A stretch of DNA of 39,659 nt from an uncultured Treponema sp. (GCA_937885235.1 CAKZZK010000019.1:1-39659), one strand, 5' to 3'. Counted from the first letter of the stretch, positions 8,269 to 15,573 are shown. Translations and numbers: made by a program. Notes: generated by a model from the letters alone, not told the origin.

Positions 8269-9672
8269 ATGACAATGCTCAGCGTATATGAAACAGCGAA
8301 AGACAGCTCTGAACAGATTAAAAAGATTGATCCCGTACAGAGGATGCAGAAAGATGGAAAAAATCTCGCCTGCACCATCACGGTAAATGCAGCAGAGACC
8401 TTCCAGAGCTTTGAAGGCTTTGGCGGCGCACTGACGGAATCTTCCGGCTATGTGCTTTCCAGAATGCCCGAAGAGGTCCGGCAGCAGGCGATCGATGCTT
8501 ATTTTAGCCGGACAACGGGCAATGCCTACCGTATTGCGCGGATACACATGAACTCCTGCGATTTCTCTTTGGGAAACTGGGCATGTGTTCCGGAAAGGGA
8601 CGAAACACTGGATTCTTTCAGCATGGAGCGGACAGACAAATACATTACCCCGCTTGCCCGTGCTGCGGAGAAAAGCTTTGGCGGCGGGCTTTCCTTCCTG
8701 TTAAGCCCGTGGTCGCCGCCCGCATGGATGAAAGACAACAACGATATGAACCACGGCGGGCATCTTTTGCCGCAGTACAGGGCTTTGTGGGCAAAATACT
8801 TTGTCCGTTTCATAAAGGCAATGCAGGAGCGGGGAATACGGATTGACTACGTGACGGTGCAAAACGAAGCGGCTGCAAAGCAAATATGGGATTCCTGCCT
8901 GTGGAGCGCAGAGGAGGAAGGGGAATTCGCTGTCCGCTACCTTGGACCTGAGCTGGAAAAGGAAGGGCTTGGCAATGTAAAGATTTATATCTGGGACCAC
9001 AACAGGGATCTGGCGTTGGAACGCATGGACGCTTCAATGGCTGTTGCCGGAGCTTCAAAATACATTGCCGGCATTGCCTACCACTGGTATTCTGGCGATC
9101 AGTATGAGAACATCAGGGAGATTGCAAGGAAATACCCAGACAAGGACATCATGTTTTCAGAAGGCTGCGTGGAAGGTGGTCCCCGAAACGGTGCCTGGTT
9201 TACCGGTGAACGCTATGCGCACAACATCATAAACGACCTGAACAGCGGGGCAACAAAGTGGATTGACTGGAACATTGTGCTGGATATGGAGGGCGGCCCG
9301 AACCACGTGGGCAATATGTGCGATGCGCCCATTCTCGCAGATGGAAAGACGGGAAAGCTGTACTTTCAAAGTTCTTACTATTATATCGGGCATTTCAGCC
9401 GCTTTATTCAAAATGGAGCAAAGCGCCTTGAAACGCAGCTCAGCTCATCGATGACGCCTGCCACCGTCAGCGGCCACCTGACAAATGAGATGGAAAGCCT
9501 TGCTTACAAAAATCCGGACGGCACCCTAACGCTTGTCGTAATGAACCGCACGGAGGCTGATATGGTTTTCAATCTGGATGTGCGGGGTGCGGGGAACAAT
9601 GCGCTTCACCGCACAGCGCTCCGCTGTCCCCCGCGCGCCATCCAGACATGGCTCTTTGCGCCTTCGCTATAA
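8269..9672 (+). CDS. Glycoside hydrolase family 30 (glucosylceramidase-like beta-glycosidase)
   Basis: The protein has 467 residues from ATG 8269, which has GGAGGA 8 bases upstream; the ATG at 8245 has none. Family features are FQSFEGFGGALTESS at about 45-59, SPWSPPAWMK at 147-156, the acid/base Glu200 in YVTVQNE and the nucleophile Glu298 in IMFSEG. These lie in a (beta/alpha)8 barrel, followed by the small beta domain typical of GH30. It hydrolyses beta-linked glucosides by retention. Known members act on glucosylceramide, beta-1,6-glucan or xylosides, and I cannot choose among them. There is no signal peptide, so it is cytoplasmic and probably cleaves imported oligosaccharides. It is divergent from the LplB/LplC/LplA-type operon, which suggests co-regulation. 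Confidence 0.9.
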   Translation: MTMLSVYETAKDSSEQIKKIDPVQRMQKDGKNLACTITVNAAETFQSFEGFGGALTESSGYVLSRMPEEVRQQAIDAYFSRTTGNAYRIARIHMNSCDFSLGNWACVPERDETLDSFSMERTDKYITPLARAAEKSFGGGLSFLLSPWSPPAWMKDNNDMNHGGHLLPQYRALWAKYFVRFIKAMQERGIRIDYVTVQNEAAAKQIWDSCLWSAEEEGEFAVRYLGPELEKEGLGNVKIYIWDHNRDLALERMDASMAVAGASKYIAGIAYHWYSGDQYENIREIARKYPDKDIMFSEGCVEGGPRNGAWFTGERYAHNIINDLNSGATKWIDWNIVLDMEGGPNHVGNMCDAPILADGKTGKLYFQSSYYYIGHFSRFIQNGAKRLETQLSSSMTPATVSGHLTNEMESLAYKNPDGTLTLVVMNRTEADMVFNLDVRGAGNNALHRTALRCPPRAIQTWLFAPSL

Positions 9673-9685
9673 GTTTGCGGGGGAG

Positions 9686-10657
9686 CTATACCTCGACCAC
9701 AATCTTCCCGTTCACCCTGCCGCTGTCGCATTCCGCACAGGCAAGGGCTATGTCTCTGAACGGGAAGACCTTTCCTACGAGCGGCTGCAGGCGGTGTTCA
9801 TTCAGGAAGGCAAAGATTGCATCGACGTCTTTTTGCGTCGGGCTGTTGCTGAAAAAGCCTGTCAGGAAGACGCCGTTGGGGATATCCTTGATGGGGTCAA
9901 AGCCGTTGAGCGCAAAGACACCGCCGAGCACTCCCGTATTGCAGACAATGCCTCCCTTTTTGGCACACAAAAGTGAATCGCACACGCTTTTGCAGCCAAC
10001 TAGTTCAAGCACCTTGTTAAAATGCGCGGCGTAATTTTCAGACAGCATTCCGTTATCCAGAATGCACTCGTCCGCACCTGCTCCTTCAAGCAGACGGAGC
10101 TTGCTTTCGCGGTGCGTCGTCGCGGCAACGTTGCAGCCCAGCGCGCGGGCAAGCTGCATCGCTGCGTAACCAAGGGCACACGTTGCCCCGCGGATTAAAA
10201 GCGTGTCCGACGGCTGTAACTGCAAGCAGTCAAAAAGGGAACCCCATGCCGTAAAATACGTTTCGGGAACCGCGGCAAGCTCAGTCCACAGCAAGCCGCT
10301 CTGTACCGCAAACACATGATGGACGGGAAGAAGCGCATACTCCGCATAGCTGCCGTTAAAGCTCCGCCCCATGCCGCCCATGAGCGCAATCACCTTTTGT
10401 CCGAGCGAAAGCCGTCCGTCTGCCGCATCTTCGGACGCTATATCCGCAATTTCGCCCACGCATTCAATGCCGGGGATGATTGGCTTTGCGATGTAGTCGT
10501 TCTCAATCTCAAACTGCCGCAAAATCTGCTCGCTGTGGTTCATGCCAAATGCGTGGATTTTCACGAGCACCCATCCCGACGTGGCGTGAGGTATGGGAAC
10601 CTCGGAAAGGACGATATCCTTTGCTTCGCACGCCTTTGTCAATACAACGGCTTTCAT
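9686..10657 (-). CDS. Quinone-oxidoreductase-like MDR dehydrogenase (zinc-independent)
   Basis: The protein has 323 residues. An N-terminal GroES-like domain (MKAVVLTKACEAKDIVLSEV) is followed by a Rossmann domain beginning near DTLLIRGATCALGYAAMQLA. Zinc-type alcohol dehydrogenases have GHE at the position where this has GIE (IIPGIECVGEI), and the structural zinc cysteines are absent, so it belongs with the NADPH:quinone reductase branch. The nucleotide motif is atypical (GATCALG rather than the common GxxGxxG form). Its ATG overlaps the sirtuin stop (ATGA), making it the last gene of the Cys-peptide operon. It is unusually rich in Cys for this family, which may be relevant to a thiol role. 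The substrate is unknown. Confidence 0.8.
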   Translation of the reverse strand: MKAVVLTKACEAKDIVLSEVPIPHATSGWVLVKIHAFGMNHSEQILRQFEIENDYIAKPIIPGIECVGEIADIASEDAADGRLSLGQKVIALMGGMGRSFNGSYAEYALLPVHHVFAVQSGLLWTELAAVPETYFTAWGSLFDCLQLQPSDTLLIRGATCALGYAAMQLARALGCNVAATTHRESKLRLLEGAGADECILDNGMLSENYAAHFNKVLELVGCKSVCDSLLCAKKGGIVCNTGVLGGVFALNGFDPIKDIPNGVFLTGFFSNSPTQKDVDAIFAFLNEHRLQPLVGKVFPFRDIALACAECDSGRVNGKIVVEV

Positions 10658-11529
10658 CTTTTCTCTGTGTTCCCTTCCGCTGCTTTCAGCTCGGTCAGCA
10701 CTTTGCCTATATCCGCATTTATGCAGATTGAACGGGAAGCTATTTTTTCCGGTGCGGCTGCCTCGCCAAAATTGATGCAGGCATAGCGCGCATTGGGATT
10801 AGCCGCCGTCATCTGCCAGAAAGGATATTTGATGATGCCGGGCGTATTCGCACCGACGCCAAGCTCAAGGAACAGGACTTTTCCATTGCCTGCCGCTTTG
10901 CGAGAAGAAAGGAACTGCTCGTAGCGTGCAGCGGCGGCATCCCAGCCTTCGTCCTGCACAAAAGTATTGTCTGCGCGGAGATTCATGCTCATAGGCTTTC
11001 CGCACTTAGGGCAGTGAGGAATAAGCTCTGACGGAATTTTCATATCGCGCTGCTTTTCGTACATTGCGCGAATGTCCGCTTCGTTGTCGTAAGTTCCCTG
11101 ATGGCACGGCTCGGAACACTGGAAGAGGCCATAATCCCCCTGCGTATAGAAAAGCCTCGTCTTGTCAAAGCCTGCCTTTTGGAAGCAGTGGTCTACATTC
11201 GTGGTGATGACAAAGTAATCCTTCCCTTTCACAATAGCTAAAAGGTCTGCATAGACGCTTTTGGGAGCATCCATATAGCGGTTTATCATGATGTAACGGC
11301 TCCAGTACGCCCAGTGTTCTTCAAGCGTCTTGTAGGGATAAAATCCGCCTGTATACATATCGGAGAAACCGTAGCGCTTTGCAAAGTCGGCAAAATGCTT
11401 GTTGAAGCGTTCTCCTGAATAGGTAAAGCCTGCCGAAGTTGAAAGCCCTGCACCTGCACCGATGATGATTGCATCGGATGCAGCGATGGCATCTTTGAGC
11501 GCCTGTATATTTCCTTTTTGATTAATCAT
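10654..11529 (-). CDS. Class-M-like sirtuin (SirTM-type, possible ADP-ribosyltransferase)
   Basis: The protein has 291 residues with a Sir2 Rossmann core: GAGAGLSTSAGF at 24-35 binds NAD, TTNVDH at 109-114 carries Asn111, and ELGVGANTPGIIKYPF lies near the end. Class-M marks as I know them are present: YSGERFNKHFADF, DMYTGGFYP and FYTQGDYGLFQC. The position of the usual catalytic His appears to be Gln130. The Asn111-Gln130 spacing matches that described for SirTM enzymes, which ADP-ribosylate lipoylated GcvH-L. Zinc ligands are probably CSEPC and CPKC. There is no macrodomain, GcvH-L or lipoate-ligase gene beside it. Its ATG overlaps the radical SAM stop, and its stop overlaps the dehydrogenase start. 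Deacylase activity is not excluded. Confidence 0.8.
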   Translation of the reverse strand: MINQKGNIQALKDAIAASDAIIIGAGAGLSTSAGFTYSGERFNKHFADFAKRYGFSDMYTGGFYPYKTLEEHWAYWSRYIMINRYMDAPKSVYADLLAIVKGKDYFVITTNVDHCFQKAGFDKTRLFYTQGDYGLFQCSEPCHQGTYDNEADIRAMYEKQRDMKIPSELIPHCPKCGKPMSMNLRADNTFVQDEGWDAAAARYEQFLSSRKAAGNGKVLFLELGVGANTPGIIKYPFWQMTAANPNARYACINFGEAAAPEKIASRSICINADIGKVLTELKAAEGNTEKR

Positions 11530-12602
11530 GAATTACCTCCCATAACTTTCCAGCACTGCGGATCTGCCGCATAAAAATCCCCGCCGCTGCTTCCTGCCGC
11601 AACCGCAGGACAGCCGCGGCAGTAGGGAAGCAGTTCGCATTTTGCACATTTTGAAAACCTGCCGTAGTTGCGAAAGGCTTCCATCTTTGCGCCAGTCCAC
11701 ACATCGGCAAGGCTGTCGCTGAAAGCGTTCCCCACTTTGCTGTTAGCCACGCGGCGGCAGGCGTAGATGTCGCCTGTGGGCAGAATGGTGATATGGCAGT
11801 TTCCACAGTTACACCCATCGTAAATGATGAGCGGATTTTTTGTCTGCTTTCCTTCCTCGGGAGGAAGAGAGAACCTGCCATGCTCGTAGTTGAAAAGCGT
11901 CCACAAATGGTCTTTCCTGTTAAAATAGGTCTTGCAGCCTTTGCTTTCGTAGTCACGGTACTTGCAGTCTATATCCTCAAGAAAATCGCGATAGCGTTCG
12001 GGGGTAATATACCAGTCGCTCTTTTCATTTCCCTTGCCATCGCTTGTGGGGACATAGCGGGCAAAGGCATAGACCTGCGCTTCTGCCGCTACAACCGCAT
12101 CGATGACATCAGGGATTTCATCGATGTTCGTACCGCTTACGGTGCTCATAATCACGCTTGTTATATCTGCTTCGTTTATCAGGCGGATTTTTTCAAGCGT
12201 GGTCTTAAAGCTGCCGGGCTTTCTGAACCAGTCATGCGTCCTCTCCATGCCGTCAATGGACATCTGATACTTATCGCAGCCGTAGTCGCGCATACGGCGA
12301 AGGTTTTCAGTGTTCAGATGAAAAGGATTTCCCATCAGCGTAAACGGAACGTCATGCTCCTTGCAGAGCTTGAGCAGTTCCCAGAACTGCGGGTGCAGGA
12401 TGGGGTCGCCGCCGGTGAGGTAAAGATAGGGCAGACGATCGTATCTCTGACAGAAAGCGAGCGCATTGAAAAAGACCTTCTGAATCTGTTCCCAATCCAT
12501 AGAGACAAGCGCGGGATGCCCTTCTGCAAAAATATAGCAGTGCTTGCAACGCTGGTCGCACTCATCGGTGATGTGCCACTGAAAAGCAAAATACTGTGCC
12601 AT
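11526..12602 (-). CDS. Radical SAM/SPASM peptide maturase, ACGX-type system
   Basis: The protein has 358 residues from ATG 12602. The radical SAM cluster motif ECDQRCKHC (CxxxCxxC) is at about 14-22. YLTGGDPILHP supplies the GGD/E SAM-binding motif. A C-terminal SPASM region has CNCGNC, YACRR, CAKCELLPYCRGC and a last Cys near QCW, enough for two auxiliary Fe-S clusters. SPASM enzymes of this build modify ribosomal peptides. The Cys-repeat peptide encoded 31 bases upstream is the obvious substrate. I recall a family description of radical SAM/SPASM proteins of an 'ACGX system' that fits. The reading frame continues upstream through the peptide gene, but that part is low-complexity shadow. The gene is coupled to the sirtuin by an ATGA overlap. 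Confidence 0.9.
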   Translation of the reverse strand: MAQYFAFQWHITDECDQRCKHCYIFAEGHPALVSMDWEQIQKVFFNALAFCQRYDRLPYLYLTGGDPILHPQFWELLKLCKEHDVPFTLMGNPFHLNTENLRRMRDYGCDKYQMSIDGMERTHDWFRKPGSFKTTLEKIRLINEADITSVIMSTVSGTNIDEIPDVIDAVVAAEAQVYAFARYVPTSDGKGNEKSDWYITPERYRDFLEDIDCKYRDYESKGCKTYFNRKDHLWTLFNYEHGRFSLPPEEGKQTKNPLIIYDGCNCGNCHITILPTGDIYACRRVANSKVGNAFSDSLADVWTGAKMEAFRNYGRFSKCAKCELLPYCRGCPAVAAGSSGGDFYAADPQCWKVMGGNS

Positions 12603-12633
12603 AGACCCTACCTGTACCGTCCGCCCTCTTGTG

Positions 12634-12900
12634 TTATTTGCCGCTTGCTCCGCAGGCACTGCCGCAAGCTGCGGGCTTCTTTGCCGGTTCTGCGGGTTTG
12701 CCCGCACCGCACGCTGAGCCACAGGCGGCAGGCTTTTTCTCTGGTTCCGGCTTGGCTGCACCGCACGCGCTTCCGCATGCTGCCGGCTTTTTTGCGGGTT
12801 CATCAGCGGGTTTGCCTGATCCGCATGCCGTACCACAAGCCGCGCCCTTTTCCGCGGCTGCCGTCTTTTTGTTCCAATCTGCAAGGTTTGCAAGTGCCAT
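12634..12900 (-). CDS. ACGX-repeat Cys-rich peptide (putative RiPP precursor)
   Basis: The peptide has 88 residues. The first 19 (MALANLADWNKKTAAAEKG) are a short leader. Four AACG(S/T)ACG blocks follow, giving eight Cys in CxxxC pairs: 22/26, 42/46, 60/64 and 79/83. They are joined by linkers of Lys, Pro, Glu and Ala such as AGKPAEPAKKP. Repeat period is 18-20 residues. There are no membrane segments or signal peptide. AAAAGGAG lies just upstream of the ATG, a strong ribosome-binding site. It is the first gene of the operon with the radical SAM enzyme. It is most likely the substrate, modified on Cys or on the adjacent Gly/Ala/Ser (thioether, epimer or metal-binding forms are all possible). 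Function is unproven. Confidence 0.85.
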   Translation of the reverse strand: MALANLADWNKKTAAAEKGAACGTACGSGKPADEPAKKPAACGSACGAAKPEPEKKPAACGSACGAGKPAEPAKKPAACGSACGASGK

Positions 12901-12909
12901 AATGACTCC

Positions 12910-12932
12910 TTTTGGGGTTTTACCCCGTAAAA
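12910..12932 (-). promoter_or_regulatory. Leader hairpin touching the ribosome-binding site of the ACGX peptide gene
   Basis: In the minus-strand leader TTTT-AC-GGGG pairs with CCCC-AAAA around a 5-base loop (2-base bulge). The 3' arm ends in the first A residues of AAAAGGAG, the ribosome-binding site, so the fold could tune translation. It has no T tract, so it is not a terminator. Confidence 0.4.
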
Positions 12933-12938
12933 TGTATC

Positions 12939-12954
12939 AAGTTCATTTGAACTT
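12939..12954. promoter_or_regulatory. Palindromic operator candidate AAGTTCA-TT-TGAACTT
   Basis: This is a perfect inverted repeat with 7-bp arms and a 2-bp centre. It sits just downstream of the predicted start of the peptide operon, where a bound dimer would block transcription. The divergent HxlR gene encodes the likely binder. Confidence 0.6.
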
Positions 12955-12964
12955 AGCTATAATA

Positions 12965-12993
12965 AGTATAAAACTCCCTGTTTTGGAAATCAA
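12965..12993 (-). promoter_or_regulatory. Promoter of the ACGX peptide operon
   Basis: On the minus strand: TTGATT (12988-12993), a 17-base spacer, TATACT (12965-12970). It is a good sigma-70-type match. Transcription would begin near 12958, giving a leader of about 58 bases. Confidence 0.6.
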
Positions 12994-13023
12994 GAAGGCA
13001 CTTTTTTGTAACCTGGCTTGCTA

Positions 13024-13053
13024 TTGTCATTTTCAGTGATTTTTTGCTACAAT
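13024..13053 (+). promoter_or_regulatory. Promoter of the HxlR regulator gene
   Basis: TTGTCA (13024-13029), an 18-base spacer, TACAAT (13048-13053). The start site would fall at or within a base or two of the ATG at 13060, predicting a leaderless message. Confidence 0.55.
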
Positions 13054-13059
13054 AGGCGT

Positions 13060-13389
13060 ATGAAACGAAAAGAAGAGCTGCCGGACTGCCCCGTAGCGAC
13101 AACGCTCACGCTTTTGAACAGTAAATGGAAACTTTTAATCGTGCGGAACCTGCTTGTCAGAGCGTGGCGTTTTAATGAACTGAAAAATAGTCTTGAGGGA
13201 ATTAGCCAGAAGGTGCTGACTGAAAGCCTGAAATCGATGGAGGCAGACGGCATCATCACGCGGACGGAAATTGAAATCAATCCGCCAAAGGTTGTGGAAT
13301 ACGCGCTCTCCCCGCTCGGCGAGACGATGAAGCCCATCCTCGATGCAATGCAGGCGTGGGGGGAGTCGTATAAAGCGAGATATGCATAA
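13060..13389 (+). CDS. HxlR-family transcriptional regulator
   Basis: The protein has 109 residues from ATG 13060. It is a complete HxlR winged helix: an N-terminal DCPVATTLTLLNSKWKLLIV with the conserved Cys10, then FNELKNSLEGISQKVLTESLKSMEADGII as recognition helix and wing lead, and YALSPLGETMKPIL. Several HxlR proteins sense thiol-reactive compounds through this Cys and control quinone reductases (YodB, QorR and HypR are known cases), and here the divergent operon contains a quinone-reductase-like gene. No Shine-Dalgarno is seen, and the -10 box ends 6 bases before the ATG. It is probably the repressor or activator of the ACGX operon and of itself. Confidence 0.88.
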   Translation: MKRKEELPDCPVATTLTLLNSKWKLLIVRNLLVRAWRFNELKNSLEGISQKVLTESLKSMEADGIITRTEIEINPPKVVEYALSPLGETMKPILDAMQAWGESYKARYA

Positions 13390-14197
13390 GCCTATGAAAA
13401 ACACTGCAATCAAATATACTCCGTCTTACATCCTCCATGCCGCTATGAAACAGTCGGCATACGATTCGAACTGTACGCCAGAAGATTTTCTGCGCCACGA
13501 GAATGTGTTTGTGGAGTCCAAGCCGAATGAGAATGCGCACCGCTATCTGGAACTGCCATTCGTATGCGACATCGTGTCCTATGGAACGAATGCGCTTGTG
13601 TCTGCCCGCGCGGATTTGCTCGAGCCGCTTAAGGCTGTGATTGCTCCTCAGTCTGAGCCGTACCGCCTGTTTGAAACTCCCGCGCTCTACACGATAAACG
13701 ATGTGCTTGCGGTGGCAGATGCGAAGATTTGCTTTATGGCTGATTATTTCCTGCCTGATGCAGATGCCGTATTCAGCGCCGTGTGTCCGTGCGAATATGA
13801 ACTTCGCGTGCTCTCGCAGGAAGACTTTGCCTTGCTTTATCTTCCAGAATGGGGGAATGCGCTGTGCGCTGACAGAAAAAATCTGGACGTGCTTGCCGTG
13901 GGCGCATACAGCGGGGAAAAGCTCATAGGGCTTGCGGGCTGTTCCGCTGATGCGGAAGAGTTCTGGCAGATAGGCGTTGATGTTCTGCCGGAATACCGCC
14001 GTCAGGGAATTGCCGCCGCGCTCACAAACCGCCTTGCACGGGAGGCTTTCCTCCGCGAAAAGATTCCGTTCTACTGTGCCGCATGGTCAAATATTCGCTC
14101 GGTAAAGAATGCGCTCTGTGCAGGTTTTAAGCCTGGCTGGGTTGAAGCGACGGCAAAGCCAGTTGCCTTTGTGGAACAGCTTGCGCGGGGAAAGTAG
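13382..14197 (+). CDS. GNAT family N-acetyltransferase
   Basis: The protein has about 271 residues. The C-terminal 140 residues carry the acetyl-CoA motif VDVLPEYRRQGIAAALTNRL (V-x4-RRQGIA), preceded by a GEKLIGLAGCSA strand and followed by the SVKNALCAGFKPGWVEA helix and strand. The N-terminal 130 residues resemble the extra lobe of acetyltransferases sometimes called GNAT-like with an N-terminal extension. The start is 13382 (8 bases overlapping the HxlR end) or ATG 13394, four codons later. It is cotranscribed with the HxlR gene. The acetylated substrate is unknown; a peptide or small toxin is possible, given its neighbours. Confidence 0.75.
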   Translation: MHKPMKNTAIKYTPSYILHAAMKQSAYDSNCTPEDFLRHENVFVESKPNENAHRYLELPFVCDIVSYGTNALVSARADLLEPLKAVIAPQSEPYRLFETPALYTINDVLAVADAKICFMADYFLPDADAVFSAVCPCEYELRVLSQEDFALLYLPEWGNALCADRKNLDVLAVGAYSGEKLIGLAGCSADAEEFWQIGVDVLPEYRRQGIAAALTNRLAREAFLREKIPFYCAAWSNIRSVKNALCAGFKPGWVEATAKPVAFVEQLARGK

Positions 14198-14205
14198 TTC
14201 CTTGT

Positions 14206-14838
14206 TCATGATTTCTTTATCGGGTGGCGGATAACTGTCTTCCATTTTTCCGGCGGCGATTTCCGCGGGTCAGAAAGATAGATTTCGTGATGGAGCCGGG
14301 TGGCGGTTATATCGTTCTCATACCCTCGTTCTTTTATGAAGGAGTCCATCAATGCAACTGTTGCAGGCTCTTCGTCATAGGAACCGTTGTGCATGATCTG
14401 GACACAGAGCCCTTCATCTATAGAAAGGAATTCCGCAGGCGAACAGTCAATTTTCTTTTTCGCAGACGCGCTTTCCACCGCCCAGGCAAAATCCTTTTCG
14501 CCCACGAAGTCTGGCAGGCGGAGGACTGAAATCCACTGGAACGCGGATTTGTCTGCGTAGTTTACGCCGTCAATGCCCTCCTGCCACCAGAAGCCTTCGA
14601 GCGGTGGAACGACATATTCAAAGAAACCATCTATTTTGTAATCGCTCTTATAGCTCATTTTCAGTGTGTATGCCACTGCGTACAGAATGCCCGTCGTCCG
14701 CTGGTATGCGCCGCCTTCTTCGTTAGGATTCCCCTGTCCGCGCACCGCAATGTAATTCGCTTTCGGCACGTTTATGATTTCCGGTTTGTTTTTGGGGAGA
14801 TAAAATTCCTTGTATTCTTTCTTAAAATCAAAAGCCAT
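14206..14838 (-). CDS. GyrI-like small-molecule-binding domain protein
   Basis: The protein has 210 residues from ATG 14838, which has GGAGGA just upstream; the longer reading from 14886 has none. Family-like stretches are MAFDFKKEYKEFYLPKNKP at the start, ANYIAVRGQGNPNE, EYVVPPLEGFWWQEG and IDEGLCVQIMHNGSYDEEP. HEIYLSDPRKSPPEKWKT is the C-terminal motif typical of stand-alone GyrI-like proteins. The fold binds hydrophobic small molecules or hydrolyses reactive ones; there is no DNA-binding domain. It is convergent to the GNAT gene, 8 bases between their stops, and divergent from the next GNAT. Confidence 0.82.
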   Translation of the reverse strand: MAFDFKKEYKEFYLPKNKPEIINVPKANYIAVRGQGNPNEEGGAYQRTTGILYAVAYTLKMSYKSDYKIDGFFEYVVPPLEGFWWQEGIDGVNYADKSAFQWISVLRLPDFVGEKDFAWAVESASAKKKIDCSPAEFLSIDEGLCVQIMHNGSYDEEPATVALMDSFIKERGYENDITATRLHHEIYLSDPRKSPPEKWKTVIRHPIKKS

Positions 14839-14913
14839 AGATTCCTCCATTAATAGACTATCGGCTGAAAATGTGCTACCATTCATCAGATGAAAGGACA
14901 GGGAGGGCAGTAT

Positions 14914-15441
14914 ATGACTGTTTTAGTTTCTGGCTTGGTGAACATGGAGACTTCGGTACGGGTGAAGGAATTTCCTGTTCCCTATTTTTACGATTGCCGC
15001 CTTGTGGTCGCCGCTGACTACGACGAAATCTTTGCGCTGTGGAACGCAAGCGAGATGTCCCGCCGCGCGTTGAACCCGGTTGATGACAGCCGTGAAGGAA
15101 TCACCCGCTATCTTGCGCGGAACCCGAAGACCTGCTTTGCCGCAGTGGCTCACAACACGGGAAAAATCATCGGCGTAATCCTCACCGGCCACGATGGACG
15201 GCGGGGCATCATCCATCACCTGTGCGTGCACCCCGACTGGCGGCGGCAGGGCATTGCGGGAGCCCTCGTCTCCCGCGCGGAAGCGGCGCTCAAAGCGGAG
15301 GGAATACAGAAGGCCTTCGGGCTTGTCTTCCGTGACAACGACGCGGCAAACGCCTTCTGGGAAAAGCAGGGCTACTCGCTCCGCACGAATTTGAACTACC
15401 GCAACAAAAGCCTGAACAGCGATATCCCGCAGGGGGAATAA
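14914..15441 (+). CDS. GNAT family N-acetyltransferase (small, RimI-like)
   Basis: The protein has about 175 residues from ATG 14914 (GGGAGGG at 14901-14907 precedes it by 6 bases). GNAT motifs are IIGVILTGHDGRRGIIHHLCVHPDWRRQGIAGALV with the acetyl-CoA loop RRQGIA, and FRDNDAANAFWEKQGYSLRTNL, the usual C-terminal helix and strand. The first 20 residues are not part of the domain. Single gene, divergent from the GyrI-like gene. The substrate is not inferable. Confidence 0.8.
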   Translation: MTVLVSGLVNMETSVRVKEFPVPYFYDCRLVVAADYDEIFALWNASEMSRRALNPVDDSREGITRYLARNPKTCFAAVAHNTGKIIGVILTGHDGRRGIIHHLCVHPDWRRQGIAGALVSRAEAALKAEGIQKAFGLVFRDNDAANAFWEKQGYSLRTNLNYRNKSLNSDIPQGE

Positions 15442-15573
15442 AAAAACTTGTATGAATGCAGACCGGCCCCCTTTTTGCAAAAAAACTGTATAAATTCTCC
15501 AAAATATATTGACAATTTCACGTAATAAAGGGAAAGTAAACCCTGACATTACATTTTACAGGAGTTGTACCCA

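Noticed and set aside
11526..12893. Longer N-terminus for the radical SAM protein through the peptide gene
   Set aside because: The extra 97 residues are Arg/Gln/Pro/Ala low-complexity produced by the repeat gene in another frame. The ATG at 12602 gives the normal start before the CxxxCxxC motif.
11793..12902. Long plus-strand open frame opposite the radical SAM gene
   Set aside because: The opposite strand encodes a motif-rich enzyme. This frame has no recognisable domain.
12629..13039. Plus-strand repeat protein opposite the ACGX gene
   Set aside because: It is the mirror of the repeated peptide gene. It has no ribosome-binding site and crosses the divergent promoter region.
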